Positions 24,450 through 32,833 of a stretch of DNA of 34,729 nucleotides are shown here, piece after piece; within the stretch, counting starts at the first letter, position 1; every line of letters starts with the position of its first letter. The notes below the pieces were generated by a model, which searched no databases, was not told the DNA's origin, and was given only the letters and a program-made list of their open reading frames with translations. The DNA comes from Nitrospira sp. (lineage in GTDB: Bacteria > Nitrospirota > Nitrospiria > Nitrospirales > Nitrospiraceae): contig JAFEBM010000032.1 in assembly GCA_018242685.1 (NCBI GenBank), forward strand, positions 1 through 34,729. Direction: 5' to 3'. Position numbers and translations under genes: made by a program.

Positions 24450-25913
24450 ATGGCTGAACTTCAGGAATATGTCGATGGTTTGCCCAACATCTCCGGGTGG
24501 GAACAGTTGATTGAACGTACTTTGATGGACGCTGCCGTGGGGTCGAGGTACCTTCCGGAGAGTCGGCTCGACTTCAAGCGCATCAAGAGCGCTGCCGCTG
24601 TGGCGCTGCATATGCATCAGCCGCTGATTCCCGCCGGTGGTAACGAGATCCGCATCGCCGAGATCATCAGTAATCTCAAGTACATGATGGATCACCAAAG
24701 CATCGGCGATAACCATAACGCGCCCGTATTCGTCTGGTGCTACAAACGCATGGGGGAGTTCATTCCGCAACTCATCCATGAAGGCAAAGAACCGCGCGTC
24801 ATGCTCGAGTATTCGGGCACGCTGCTCCACGGCATGCGTCAGATGGGACTCCATGAGGTGTTCGACAACCTGAAGCGGATCACCTGCGACCCCCTCTATC
24901 GCCATGCGGTCGAATGGCTCGGGTGTCCGTGGGGCCACGCGGTCGCCCCTTCGACGCCGGTCCAAGATTACCGATTGCACGTCAGGGCTTGGCAACATCA
25001 TTTTGCCGCCATTTTGGGGCTTGAGGCCCTGTCCCGTGTCCGTGGTTTTTCTCCGTCTGAGATGGCCTTACCCAACCATCCAGACGTTGCCTACGAATTT
25101 ATCAAGACCTTGAAAGACTGTGGTTTTACCTGGCTGCTTGTTCAAGAGCACACGGTGGAGCAGCCTGCGACCGGCGCTGGACCGGAGCGCAAGCACATCC
25201 CTCATCGGCTCGTCTGTCGGAATTCTCACGGAGAGAGCGAGAGCATCGTTGTCCTCATCAAGACTCAAGGCAGCGATACCAAGCTGGTCGGGCAGATGCA
25301 GCCCTATTACGAAGCGAAGGGCTTGTCCCGGTGGATGATCGGCGGGGTGTCTGTTCCGCCGTTGGTGACCCAAATCGCCGACGGCGAGAACGGCGGTGTC
25401 ATGATGAATGAGTTTCCTCCCAAATACATGGAGGTCGTACGAGCGAGTTCGGGCACGGACCAGCCTCTGATGAACGGCACCGAGTACTTGGAGCATCTCT
25501 TCGCCTCCGGAGTCACGGAGGAAGCCTTGCCTCTGCTGCAGCCGCTGTTCCAGAAGCGCATTTGGGATCGTTTCGAGCCGGGCGGCGGACCTCAGCGGCT
25601 GACTGAAATCATCAAGAACCTGGAAAAAGAGGACCATCGCTTCCATATGGAAGGAGGGAGTTGGACCAACAACATCTCCTGGGTCCAGGGTTATGAAAGC
25701 CTGATCGGACCGATGGAAAAAGTCAGCGCGCTCTTCTATGACAAAGTCATCAAGAAGGGCGTCCCCTCGCGCGACCCTCGCTATCGCAACGCCCTGTTCC
25801 ATTTGATGGCCTCCCAGACCAGCTGTTATCGCTACTGGGGACAAGGGTTGTGGACGGACTACGGGCGTGAAATCTGTCGGCGGGCGGAGCAGATCCTCTA
25901 TCACGACTTTTAG
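24450..25913 (+). CDS. GH57 family glycoside hydrolase/glucanotransferase
   Basis: A 487-residue enzyme of the GH57 family. The HMHQPL motif (54-59) is the first conserved region. Glu204 in GFSPSEMALP is the likely nucleophile and Asp311 in IADGENGG is a candidate acid/base. Hallmark Trp/Tyr-rich segments near the end (SCYRYWGQGLWTDYG) contact substrate. GH57 includes amylases, 4-alpha-glucanotransferases, branching enzymes and amylopullulanases; the exact one cannot be fixed here. AGGAGGG precedes the ATG. It starts 30 bases after the broken glycogen-synthase-like gene, so it shares that transcript, and it may trim or rearrange glucans that feed TreY/TreZ. Confidence 0.88.
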   Translation: MAELQEYVDGLPNISGWEQLIERTLMDAAVGSRYLPESRLDFKRIKSAAAVALHMHQPLIPAGGNEIRIAEIISNLKYMMDHQSIGDNHNAPVFVWCYKRMGEFIPQLIHEGKEPRVMLEYSGTLLHGMRQMGLHEVFDNLKRITCDPLYRHAVEWLGCPWGHAVAPSTPVQDYRLHVRAWQHHFAAILGLEALSRVRGFSPSEMALPNHPDVAYEFIKTLKDCGFTWLLVQEHTVEQPATGAGPERKHIPHRLVCRNSHGESESIVVLIKTQGSDTKLVGQMQPYYEAKGLSRWMIGGVSVPPLVTQIADGENGGVMMNEFPPKYMEVVRASSGTDQPLMNGTEYLEHLFASGVTEEALPLLQPLFQKRIWDRFEPGGGPQRLTEIIKNLEKEDHRFHMEGGSWTNNISWVQGYESLIGPMEKVSALFYDKVIKKGVPSRDPRYRNALFHLMASQTSCYRYWGQGLWTDYGREICRRAEQILYHDF

Positions 25914-26039
25914 TTAGACTGCGGAACAACTCGGTTGATGCCGGCGATGCTGCGCCAGAAGCTTTCTGAAGCAAGGCTCTGCGAGTTGGTGTCGTGAACA
26001 GGCCATAACATCTGTCATTGCCGTCATGCTTGTCTTCAC

Positions 26040-26318
26040 GCGATAGCGCTGCTTGCGGCCTGCGTCTCGCCCGTCGAGGGCTTGTGGCCTCCTCCTCCAA
26101 ACGCTGAAACTAAGACCATCACAGTATCGTTTGACACCTGGCATGCGGTGATCGCCTTTTCTCGTAAAAACGGAACTGACGAATCAGCACTCGAGTCTCA
26201 ACACACATATTATGAAGAGTGGAGCTACGCGGAGCGCGCCTGGTACCTGGAGGGAAGGATGGGTATGAGCGGCGTTGTGCGAGCATTGTTCTGGCCGGCC
26301 GAGGGCGTCGCGGAATAA
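26040..26318 (+). pseudogene. Probable fragment of a DUF2459-type lipoprotein gene
   Basis: One frame reads AIALLAACVSPVEG, a lipoprotein-like signal, then TITVSFDTWHAVIAF and WSYAERAWYLEGRMGMSGVVRALFWPAEG before TAA at 26316-26318. The pattern strand-TWH-x-x-I, a W(G)-x-x-(D/E)-x-x-(F/W)Y block and RALFWP fits the first third of DUF2459 proteins, which are normally over 200 residues. No ATG opens this frame; an ATG at 26026 in another frame gives MLVFTR and stops, as if two bases were inserted or one lost. It therefore looks frameshifted at the start and truncated at the end. Family match by eye only. Confidence 0.45.
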
Positions 26319-26465
26319 TCAACAAAAGCACCGTATCTTTGGAAAGCGAACAGTGTCGCCCACATGCCAAACTACTGAGGTGTTGTCTGTAGTACAATCA
26401 CCCGGCAGGCGCTCAGCTCATCTTTAAATTGTTTAAGGCGTCCAGCTTAATGGCAAGAGGTGATC

Positions 26466-26819
26466 ATGGCTCACACATCAACAGCGGAGGTGGGCTGGAT
26501 CATGCTGGTATGCCTGATCGCGATCGGTGGATGCGCTTCACATGAACCTCTCGATATGAGCTCCTATGATCCCTCCCATGATCAGAAGGCTATTGCCGGT
26601 TACTATCGGGATCAAGCCGTTGCGATGCGCGAGAAGGCCGATGCACAAGCGACTTCCGCGACGCGGTACGAAGCCATTTTTGGGCCGGAGGCGGGCTTGG
26701 TCTCAGGAGCGCGGTCACTGGCGCGCTACTACCAACAAACTGCACAGGAATTCGAACGTCTAGCCGAGGCGCATGCGTCCGTGGGTCGCACGAGGCGACG
26801 CCCGGCCGCGGTTCCATAA
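26466..26819 (+). CDS. Small lipoprotein (117 aa)
   Basis: A 117-residue secreted lipoprotein. AAGAGG lies just before the ATG at 26466 (a GTG at 26460 is the alternative). The signal ends in the lipobox IGGC with Cys23. The mature part is mainly helical and charged (QKAIAGYYRDQAVAMREKADAQ, SLARYYQQTAQEFERLAEAH), possibly a coiled coil, with a basic Arg-rich end. No family recognised with certainty. It lies 47 bases upstream of the SPFH-domain lipoprotein gene, so both may form an envelope-located pair. Confidence 0.8.
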   Translation: MAHTSTAEVGWIMLVCLIAIGGCASHEPLDMSSYDPSHDQKAIAGYYRDQAVAMREKADAQATSATRYEAIFGPEAGLVSGARSLARYYQQTAQEFERLAEAHASVGRTRRRPAAVP

Positions 26820-26866
26820 TCATGCAGGCTCACCGGAATGTATGACGCAAGGAAGAGGAGGAATAT

Positions 26867-27724
26867 ATGAAACATGTTGTGAAAGCTCGCGCACTACTTT
26901 TGCTGATCCCGACACTGATGCTCCTTCAGAGCTGCAGTAATACGGTTACTCCGGGAAATCGAGGGTTGCGTTGGTACCCCCTCACCGCCGGACTGCTGAA
27001 GGAACCGCTCAAGGAAGGATTCTACTGGCGGGCGCCTTGGAACGATGTCTTTGTGTACGACACGAAATGGAAGACCTTCAAGGAAAAAGTGGATGCTCTG
27101 ACCGCGGACGATCTTCCCGTGACTGTGTATGCCGCAATCACCATGCGCCCCATTCCGGAAGAAATATATTTTATGGCTCAGGAAGTGGGGCATGAATGGT
27201 ACAAGCAGTTGGTTCAACCGCAACTCTTGTCGGCCGTGCGTGCGGTTGTCGCGAACTACGCCATGGTCACGCTTCCTGAGCGCAGCAGCGAAATCGGAAG
27301 CAAGATCGAAGCTGTGGTGGTCGAAGCGTTGAAAGGGCGCCATCTGGACGTCTACAACGTGGCGCTCTCGGAAATGGAGTTTTCGCAGATGGTGTTGCGG
27401 GCCATCGAACAGAAGCAGGCGAAGGAGCAGGAAAAAGAGCAAAAAGACTTCGAGGTGGTGATTGCGCAGCGCAACGCCGAGATTGCCAGGATTCACGCGA
27501 AAGGCGAGGGTGATTCGTTGAGGATTCGCGCGGAAGGCGAAGCCGAAAGCATCAGGATCCGGGCCATCGGACAGTCGCAGGCGCAGGAAATCATCACCAA
27601 AACGCTGACTCCGGACTATTTGCGGTTCAAGCTCTATGAAAGCCCCACTGCCAAAACACTCATCGTGCCTGACAAGCTCAATATCCCGTTGATCGTCAAC
27701 CCTGGTGCCGATCAACCGAGGTAA
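26867..27724 (+). CDS. SPFH/prohibitin-domain lipoprotein
   Basis: A 285-residue protein. A basic N-terminus and hydrophobic stretch end in the lipobox LQSC (Cys23), so it should be lipid-anchored on the outer face of the inner membrane or in the outer membrane. The SPFH/band-7 domain covers about 30-195 (GNRGLRWYPLTAGLLKEPLKEGFYWRAPW, VFVYDTKWKTF, LPVTVYAAITMRPIPE, QPQLLSAVRAVVANY), followed by a charged coiled coil (about 195-250, KQAKEQEKEQKDFE, RIRAEGEAESIRIRAIGQ). Prohibitins form ring-like scaffolds tied to proteases or lipid domains; most are anchored by a transmembrane helix, so a lipobox is less usual. GAAGAGGAGG precedes the ATG. Confidence 0.88.
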   Translation: MKHVVKARALLLLIPTLMLLQSCSNTVTPGNRGLRWYPLTAGLLKEPLKEGFYWRAPWNDVFVYDTKWKTFKEKVDALTADDLPVTVYAAITMRPIPEEIYFMAQEVGHEWYKQLVQPQLLSAVRAVVANYAMVTLPERSSEIGSKIEAVVVEALKGRHLDVYNVALSEMEFSQMVLRAIEQKQAKEQEKEQKDFEVVIAQRNAEIARIHAKGEGDSLRIRAEGEAESIRIRAIGQSQAQEIITKTLTPDYLRFKLYESPTAKTLIVPDKLNIPLIVNPGADQPR

Positions 27725-28019
27725 GAGTCGTCATAGTGGTGATGGGGTATGCCATCAATGGACCGCATCTGATGCAATAAGCAAACACAGAAGCACCGCT
27801 TCCGATGAGTATGACTAGACGGATGGATGCGGGTTAAACGACAGATTCGGTTCTCACGCGAATCCGGCTAAACATTGTTCGTGCGGCGCTTCGCGTCATC
27901 CGAACAGAACTTACGGATAGGACCACTTAGTTGTTCCCCTGGCGATATACAGGCCGCATGCTTCTGTGTCGGGCATCGATCGCGAGATCGAAGTGTCTCC
28001 AGCGAAGCATCTTGTGGCT

Positions 28020-28190
28020 TTAGCGCAAGCGTCGCAGGATATCCTGTAAGACAGCTTTCCGTTGCTTAAGGTCTTCACGGAATTCTTGGTTCTCCGTGTC
28101 GACAATCTCTGCGCCGAGATCAGATACGGCGCCCTGAAGCGCCCAGATCAAGATATCCTGTTCGTTCGGCTCCAGCGATAGCTGTGTCAT
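28020..28190 (-). CDS. Small conserved-type hypothetical protein (56 aa)
   Basis: A 56-residue frame starting at the ATG with GGGGAGG four to five bases upstream. It reads MTQLSLEPNEQDILIWAL then a helix-rich stretch (AVSDLGAEIVDTENQEF, LKQRKAVLQDILRRL). This pattern, an L-x-P-x-E-x-x-I-L start, a D-L-x-x-E-I-x-x-T-(D/E)-(N/R)-x-x-(F/W)-(R/K) middle and an R-x-x-L-x-x-(I/L)-L end, resembles a group of tiny helical proteins of unknown role common in environmental bacteria. The ribosome-binding site and amphipathic pattern support a real gene. The 295 bases between the SPFH gene and its end hold no other gene. Confidence 0.7.
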   Translation of the reverse strand: MTQLSLEPNEQDILIWALQGAVSDLGAEIVDTENQEFREDLKQRKAVLQDILRRLR

Positions 28191-28465
28191 AAGCCTCCCC
28201 TTTCCTGCAACATTTTAACAGGCGCGTCTCTGCAACTTCCTCTGTAGATCGCCGGCAAGCTCGTTCAGGAGGCGGTCGCGATTCTCCCTTGTGATTGTCA
28301 CGAGACGGCAGTCGAACCATAACGGCCGACATGGGCTGGTACAGGATGCCGGATGTGGGACAAGATCAGAAGGACGGAAGTTCATCCGCATGGGCGGGGA
28401 AATCTGCGTCGCCTTAAAACGGCGTCAGAACATACATATGCCTGAGAGTTTCTTGCCGAGAGAAC

Positions 28466-28702
28466 CTACTGTTTCTCCTGTTTTCTCAGCATGCGCGCGA
28501 CACGCCACGTCACCCACCCCATGTACAGAAACAACATGAGGCCGAGCAGCTCGAGGAGATGAATGAGGCGCCACCCATCGATCACTTCTACCTGCACGAC
28601 AATCAACAAAATGGTTGCAACCAGAAAGACGAGTACGTGTTTGCGGGGCATCGCAAGGACCTCTTGCAGGAATGCCGTGAGCCATCCGCGCCTGTCCTCC
28701 AT
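28466..28702 (-). CDS. Small two-helix membrane protein (78 aa)
   Basis: A 78-residue protein starting at 28702, chosen because GAGGAGGG lies upstream and the longer frame adds unlike sequence. An amphipathic N-terminus (WLTAFLQEVLAMPRK) is followed by membrane helices at about 22-40 (HVLVFLVATILLIVVQVEV) and 47-66 (LIHLLELLGLMLFLYMGW), then a basic tail (RMLRKQEKQ) likely facing the cytoplasm. No family recognised with certainty. The 275 bases between this gene and the start of the 56-aa gene carry no supported gene. Confidence 0.7.
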   Translation of the reverse strand: MEDRRGWLTAFLQEVLAMPRKHVLVFLVATILLIVVQVEVIDGWRLIHLLELLGLMLFLYMGWVTWRVARMLRKQEKQ

Positions 28703-28924
28703 GGTCAATGCCCTCCTCTGCTTATGAGTCTTGATTGGTGCAGATTGGGTGCCACAGAGTTCTCGTTCCGCTGTCGGCTCCGCAAGGGGAAGAAGAGTGG
28801 CACTCAGAGGGAATGGCCTGCGGGCGATTTCTGAGACCGTCTCAGACAGTGGCAAGAGGTTTGTCGCGATTTGGGGCAGTCTAGTTCAACCTGTTGCCGC
28901 TTTCTGCTACGGCCTTCTGCGAAT

Positions 28925-29029
28925 TTACGACCCTTCGATCCGTTCCGTCAGATAGGCCACCACTTGTTTTTGCCCGGTATAGTCTTCAATTCTTCCGGCA
29001 TACTTATCGGAGAGAAAATTCTTGTACAT
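28925..29029 (-). pseudogene. Short open fragment next to dodecin gene
   Basis: A minus-strand frame ending in TAA (28925-28927) reads MYKNFLSDKYAGRIEDYTGQ then KQVVAYLTERIEGS. The same frame stays open upstream (DALRRTYIPCFSGPERVRE) into the end of the dodecin gene, with no start codon. The E-x-x-TG-(Q/R)-x-VVA-(Y/F)-L pattern recalls the end of DUF2294-like proteins. Either a 34-residue peptide or, more likely, the 3' piece of a lost gene. Very uncertain. Confidence 0.3.
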
Positions 29030-29084
29030 CTCGCGGACTCTTTCCGGGCCACTGAAGCATGGAATGTAGGTTCTTCGTAACGCG

Positions 29085-29285
29085 TCAATCCAATACGAAC
29101 GTCACTTTTAGATCGACGCGATACAAAACAACTTTGCTGTTTTCAACTACGACATGTTGCTCCTTCACCCAAGCCGATTTGATGCCATGGATGGACTTGG
29201 AGGCTTTGGCTATACCTTGGACGATGGCATCCTCGAAACTATTGGGCGATTCGGAGCTGATCTCAATGATTTTAGCGATGGACAT
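29085..29285 (-). CDS. Dodecin family flavin-binding protein
   Basis: A 66-residue protein; AGGAGGAG precedes the ATG at 29285. The dodecin pattern is complete: KIIEISSESPNSFEDAIVQG, then AKASKSIHGIKSAWVKEQ, and the ending VVLYRVDLKVTFVLD. Trp39 lies where dodecins stack flavins between Trp residues of a hollow dodecamer. These proteins store or buffer riboflavin, FMN or related molecules and may protect against flavin photochemistry. It is alone on the minus strand between decayed sequence and the second kinase module. Confidence 0.92.
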   Translation of the reverse strand: MSIAKIIEISSESPNSFEDAIVQGIAKASKSIHGIKSAWVKEQHVVVENSKVVLYRVDLKVTFVLD

Positions 29286-29649
29286 GGAACTCCTCCTTTT
29301 GTTCGTGCGCACCCAACGTTCTGCTCCAGGCGAGTTATTTTCTGATCGATTGTCCAGCAAGGTCGACGCCAGAACCCGATCGGTCGGCAGCTCGGCACGT
29401 AAGCGATATCTCAAGGGAAATTGAGAAGGCGGAAAATGAACGTTGGTAGGAATGGGGAGATCTGCGACAAGTCGAGGCCAAGATCTGTAGCAAAAGGGGC
29501 GTGCTGGAGTGACGAAGCTTGGCTAGGCGCGGGTATCGAGAAAATACCCTTCTGCGCGACAACGGCATCGTCTATCAGTTCGAGACCCGCTTCCCGCTAT
29601 GGAGTTCCAGCACCGGCTTTCCTTCCGTGCCGTTTCTTTGAATTCCGGG
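29286..29649. other. Intergenic region upstream of kinase 2
   Basis: About 360 bases between the divergent dodecin and kinase genes. No supported gene. Only half-sites of the CTAGG element occur (CTAGG at about 29523, CCTAG at 29671-29675), unlike the fuller element upstream of kinase 1. Confidence 0.4.
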
Positions 29650-29678
29650 TTGCGAGGATTGTGTCAGAAGCCTAGAAT
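29650..29678 (+). promoter_or_regulatory. Candidate sigma-70 promoter of kinase 2
   Basis: TTGCGA (29650-29655) and TAGAAT (29673-29678) are separated by exactly 17 bases. Transcription would start near 29685, only about 8 bases before the ATG at 29693, giving an almost leaderless message. If translation instead starts at the ATG at 29729, the leader is of normal length. Confidence 0.45.
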
Positions 29679-29692
29679 AGATTCCTCTGGTA

Positions 29693-32071
29693 ATGATACC
29701 CAACGCCGACAAGAAGAAGCGTCGGGCCATGGCGCGGCAGCTTTCACAGGCTCGCTTTTCCGGAGCCGAGGGGGAGGCTGCCGCCAAACTGGAACGGGAC
29801 GATTTCTTCGCCGAAGCCTTCCGCCTCAGTTCTCACCTGATCGGTATCACGGAACTTGAAACCGGGGTCTGTCTGGAAATCAATGACGCCTGTCTAGCTA
29901 TATTCGGTTTTCACCGAGACGAGGTTATTGGAAAAACGACATTGATGTTGGGTATCTGGCCTGACCCTCATGATCGGGCCAGGCTCATCGATCGATTGAA
30001 ATCCGAGGGGGCGATCCGAAATCTCGAGGTGTCGATGCGGATGAAGAGCGGTGAATTGCGGCAATTCCTTATCTCCGCTGACTTGATGACACTGAGGGGG
30101 ATGCCGTGCCTCCTGACGATCGGCAATGACATCACGGAGCGCAAGAGAGTTGAGGAGACGCTGCGTCAAACCCACGATGAATTGGAACAGTGGGTTCGGA
30201 AGAGAACTGCGGATCTCGAGCAAACCCATGCCGCGATGCGGGACAGCGAAGATCGCTTCCGTTTATTCATCGAGCACGCACCGGCTGCGATTGCGATGTT
30301 TGACCGCGACATGCACTATCTGGCGGCGAGCCGCCGCTGGATGGAGGAATACCGATTGGCAGGGGATCTTCTCGGTCGATCGCACTATGAGGTGTGTCCC
30401 GAGGTTTCGGCACAATGGAAAGAGGTCCACCGGCGCGGTCTGGCTGGAGAGGCGCTGAGCGCAGATGAAGACCGATTCATTCGAAGCGACGGCACAACGC
30501 AGTGGATCACGTGGGATGTTCGCCCCTGGTTTCGCGGCGACGAGGTAAGCGGAATTGTGATTGCCACGGAAGATGTGACGGCTCGTGTGGAGGCGAAACA
30601 CGCACTGCATGAACGGGAGGAACGGTCCGATCAGGTCATTCGGTTGGCCCACTTCGGCATTGTGGATCATGATCACCGCACCGGGAACGTGTACTGGTCG
30701 CCGGTCATGAGAGAAATTTACGGCGTGGGACCTGATGAACCAGCTTCGTTGGAAGGATATATCCAGTTAATTCATCCGGAAGACCGTGAAGCGGCCGTCA
30801 CGGCGATCGAGCAGGCGCACGATCCTTCGGGCGACGATCTGTTCTCGATGGAGCACCGCCTGTTGTCTCCTGACGGGAGTGTCCGCTGGGTCAGCTTTCG
30901 ATCATGGACATTGTTCGACAATGATGGACCTGAGCGCCGTCCCACTCGAACCTTGGGGGCGATGATCGACATCACGAAACGCAAACATGCCGAAGAAGCT
31001 CTCAGAATGAGCGAACGCCAATTCGCATCCTTTATGGACAATTTGCACGGCTTTGCGTGGATCAAAGACGCTGAGGGACGATTCCTGTACGTCAATCGAC
31101 TCTTTGAAGGATCCGTCCTCAATGGATTGGATTGGAAAGAAAAGACGGTCCATGAGTTGTGGCCTGAGGAGATCGCCGTACAGTCTGAGTTGAGCGATAG
31201 GAGAGTGCGGGAAACAAGAACCCCTCAGCACACAATCGAGCGGTTCGTCCAGAACGGCGAGCTCCGGCACGCGCTTGTGAGCAGGTTTCCCATCGACGAT
31301 CACAATGGAGCACCGGTGCTATTGGGCAGTGTCGCCGTCGACATCACCGAACGCAAGCAGGCGGAAGAGGCGCTTCATCGTAACCAGTTGGAATTGCATC
31401 AGCAGCAAGTGCAACTGGAAGAGTTGACGTCCAAGCTGCTGACCGCGCAAGAGCATGAACGGCAGCGAATCGCCCGGGATCTGCATGACGATGTGAGTCA
31501 GCGATTGGCTGCCTTGGTCCTGGAAGTGGCGTCCTTGGAGCGCCGTCCTGCCACTGTACCCGCTGAACTTGCTCGAGCGCTGAGACCACTCCGTGAACAG
31601 TTGGAACACCTTTCTGACGATGTGCACCAGCTTGCGTACCGGCTTCATCCTTCGCTGTTGGAGCATGCCGGATTGCGCCCGGCGGTCGAAGACCATGTCC
31701 AGCAGGTCGCCCGGCGCACGGGCTTACCCGTCCAGCTGAAGATTCTTGATGTTCCGAATGCGGTGTCGCTCGATCAGGCGACCTGTCTCTTCCGCGTCAT
31801 GCAGGAAAGCGTTCAAAATGTGGTGAAACATGCGCAGGCGACGACCGTGACGGTCCAGCTCCGCGGGTCGTCCAAGGGGGTCGGTCTGTCCGTCATCGAC
31901 AATGGGAGGGGATTTGACCCACAGGACCTGCGTACCCATCAACAGGGACTGGGATTGAGCAGTATGGAGGAACGGCTGCGACAACTGCACGGGTTCTTTC
32001 GGATCCAATCTCGTCCATCCCACGGCACAAAGGTCTGTGCCTGGGTGCCTTGCGAGGTGGAGGTCGCATGA
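29693..32071 (+). CDS. Soluble PAS histidine kinase, NarL/UhpB type (module copy 2)
   Basis: A 792-residue soluble kinase. Domains: a basic tail, PAS1 (about 38-150, GITELETGVCLEINDACLAIF), a coiled coil, PAS2 (186-300), PAS3 (311-430, PAS_3-like with FGIVDHDHRTGNVYWS and IHPEDRE), PAS4 (440-555), HisKA_3 with phospho-His598 in the ERQRIARDLHDD run, and an HATPase domain with N-box QESVQNVVKHAQA and G-box DNGRGFD. PAS1, the last PAS and the catalytic part align closely with kinase 1; the middle sensor region is different and one domain longer. It overlaps the regulator gene by ATGA (32068-32071). No membrane segments; signal unknown. Start 29693 lacks a clear ribosome-binding site; 29729 is an alternative. 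Confidence 0.9.
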   Translation: MIPNADKKKRRAMARQLSQARFSGAEGEAAAKLERDDFFAEAFRLSSHLIGITELETGVCLEINDACLAIFGFHRDEVIGKTTLMLGIWPDPHDRARLIDRLKSEGAIRNLEVSMRMKSGELRQFLISADLMTLRGMPCLLTIGNDITERKRVEETLRQTHDELEQWVRKRTADLEQTHAAMRDSEDRFRLFIEHAPAAIAMFDRDMHYLAASRRWMEEYRLAGDLLGRSHYEVCPEVSAQWKEVHRRGLAGEALSADEDRFIRSDGTTQWITWDVRPWFRGDEVSGIVIATEDVTARVEAKHALHEREERSDQVIRLAHFGIVDHDHRTGNVYWSPVMREIYGVGPDEPASLEGYIQLIHPEDREAAVTAIEQAHDPSGDDLFSMEHRLLSPDGSVRWVSFRSWTLFDNDGPERRPTRTLGAMIDITKRKHAEEALRMSERQFASFMDNLHGFAWIKDAEGRFLYVNRLFEGSVLNGLDWKEKTVHELWPEEIAVQSELSDRRVRETRTPQHTIERFVQNGELRHALVSRFPIDDHNGAPVLLGSVAVDITERKQAEEALHRNQLELHQQQVQLEELTSKLLTAQEHERQRIARDLHDDVSQRLAALVLEVASLERRPATVPAELARALRPLREQLEHLSDDVHQLAYRLHPSLLEHAGLRPAVEDHVQQVARRTGLPVQLKILDVPNAVSLDQATCLFRVMQESVQNVVKHAQATTVTVQLRGSSKGVGLSVIDNGRGFDPQDLRTHQQGLGLSSMEERLRQLHGFFRIQSRPSHGTKVCAWVPCEVEVA

Positions 32072-32721
32072 AACAGCCCCGAATCTTGATGGCCGATGAC
32101 CATGCCATTGTCCTGGCCGGCCTTCGGAAGCTGGTGGAAGCCGAGGGCGAAGTGGTCGGTATGGTAGAAGACGGGCGGTCGCTGGTCGATGCAGCCCAGC
32201 AGTTACGCCCCGACATTGTGTTGCTGGACATCTCGATGCCGTTGCTCAATGGATTAGATGCAGCGCGCCAGATCAGTAAGCTGGTGCCGGAAAGCAAGCT
32301 GATCTTCTTGACCATGCATGCCACCCCCACCTATGCGACCGAAGCCTTTAAGGCCGGGGCCTCCGGCTATTTGATAAAACGGTCCGCCGCAGTGGAGCTC
32401 AAGCAAGCCATCCAGGCGGTGATGCAGGGACAACACTATATGACACCGCTGATCACGAAAGATGTCTTGGCGGCGACGCTCCAATCACCGGAGGACCAGT
32501 CCAGCAAGCCCTTGGTGACCCATCTCACACAGCGGCAACGAGAGGTGTTACAGCTCGTCGCCGAGGGGAAAGGTACCAAGGCTATTGCCTCGATTTTGAA
32601 TATTTCCGTGAAGACGGTGGAATTTCACAAGTTCCGCATTATGGGCGAACTCGATCTCCACTCGACCGCTGAGTTAATCAAATATGCGATTGCCGAAGGC
32701 CTTGTGAGCGTGTCGTCATAG
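32068..32721 (+). CDS. NarL/FixJ-family response regulator (module copy 2)
   Basis: A 217-residue regulator. GGTGGAGG lies upstream of the ATG at 32068, which overlaps the kinase stop. Receiver residues Asp10-Asp11, Asp54 in LLDISMP, and the T-K switch (FLTMHATPTYATEAF, then GYLIKRSA) are present, followed by a LuxR-type helix-turn-helix (LTQRQREVLQLVAEGKGTKAIA, then SVKTVEFHKFRIMGEL). It is nearly collinear with the regulator at 14506; differences cluster in the linker (about 135-150). Similar recognition helices (SVKTVEFH) suggest both regulators may read similar DNA sites. Confidence 0.95.
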   Translation: MKQPRILMADDHAIVLAGLRKLVEAEGEVVGMVEDGRSLVDAAQQLRPDIVLLDISMPLLNGLDAARQISKLVPESKLIFLTMHATPTYATEAFKAGASGYLIKRSAAVELKQAIQAVMQGQHYMTPLITKDVLAATLQSPEDQSSKPLVTHLTQRQREVLQLVAEGKGTKAIASILNISVKTVEFHKFRIMGELDLHSTAELIKYAIAEGLVSVSS

Positions 32722-32833
32722 GCGTGTCCTGGTCCTGCATACTACCCCAGGTACAATCTGAACGACCTAATACAACATGGTGAAATCCATGCACATGGAT
32801 CACTTTCAGCACTGGTAATCTCCATTCGTTTTT

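Noticed and set aside
28215..28301. Minus-strand 28-codon frame (TITRENRDRLLNELAGDLQ...) just before the 56-aa gene
   Set aside because: The sequence looks like an amphipathic helix and could be a gene tail, but it opens only with GTG without a ribosome-binding site and has no identified family.
29421..29675. 84-codon frame before kinase 2
   Set aside because: No ribosome-binding site or family pattern, and it overlaps the predicted promoter.
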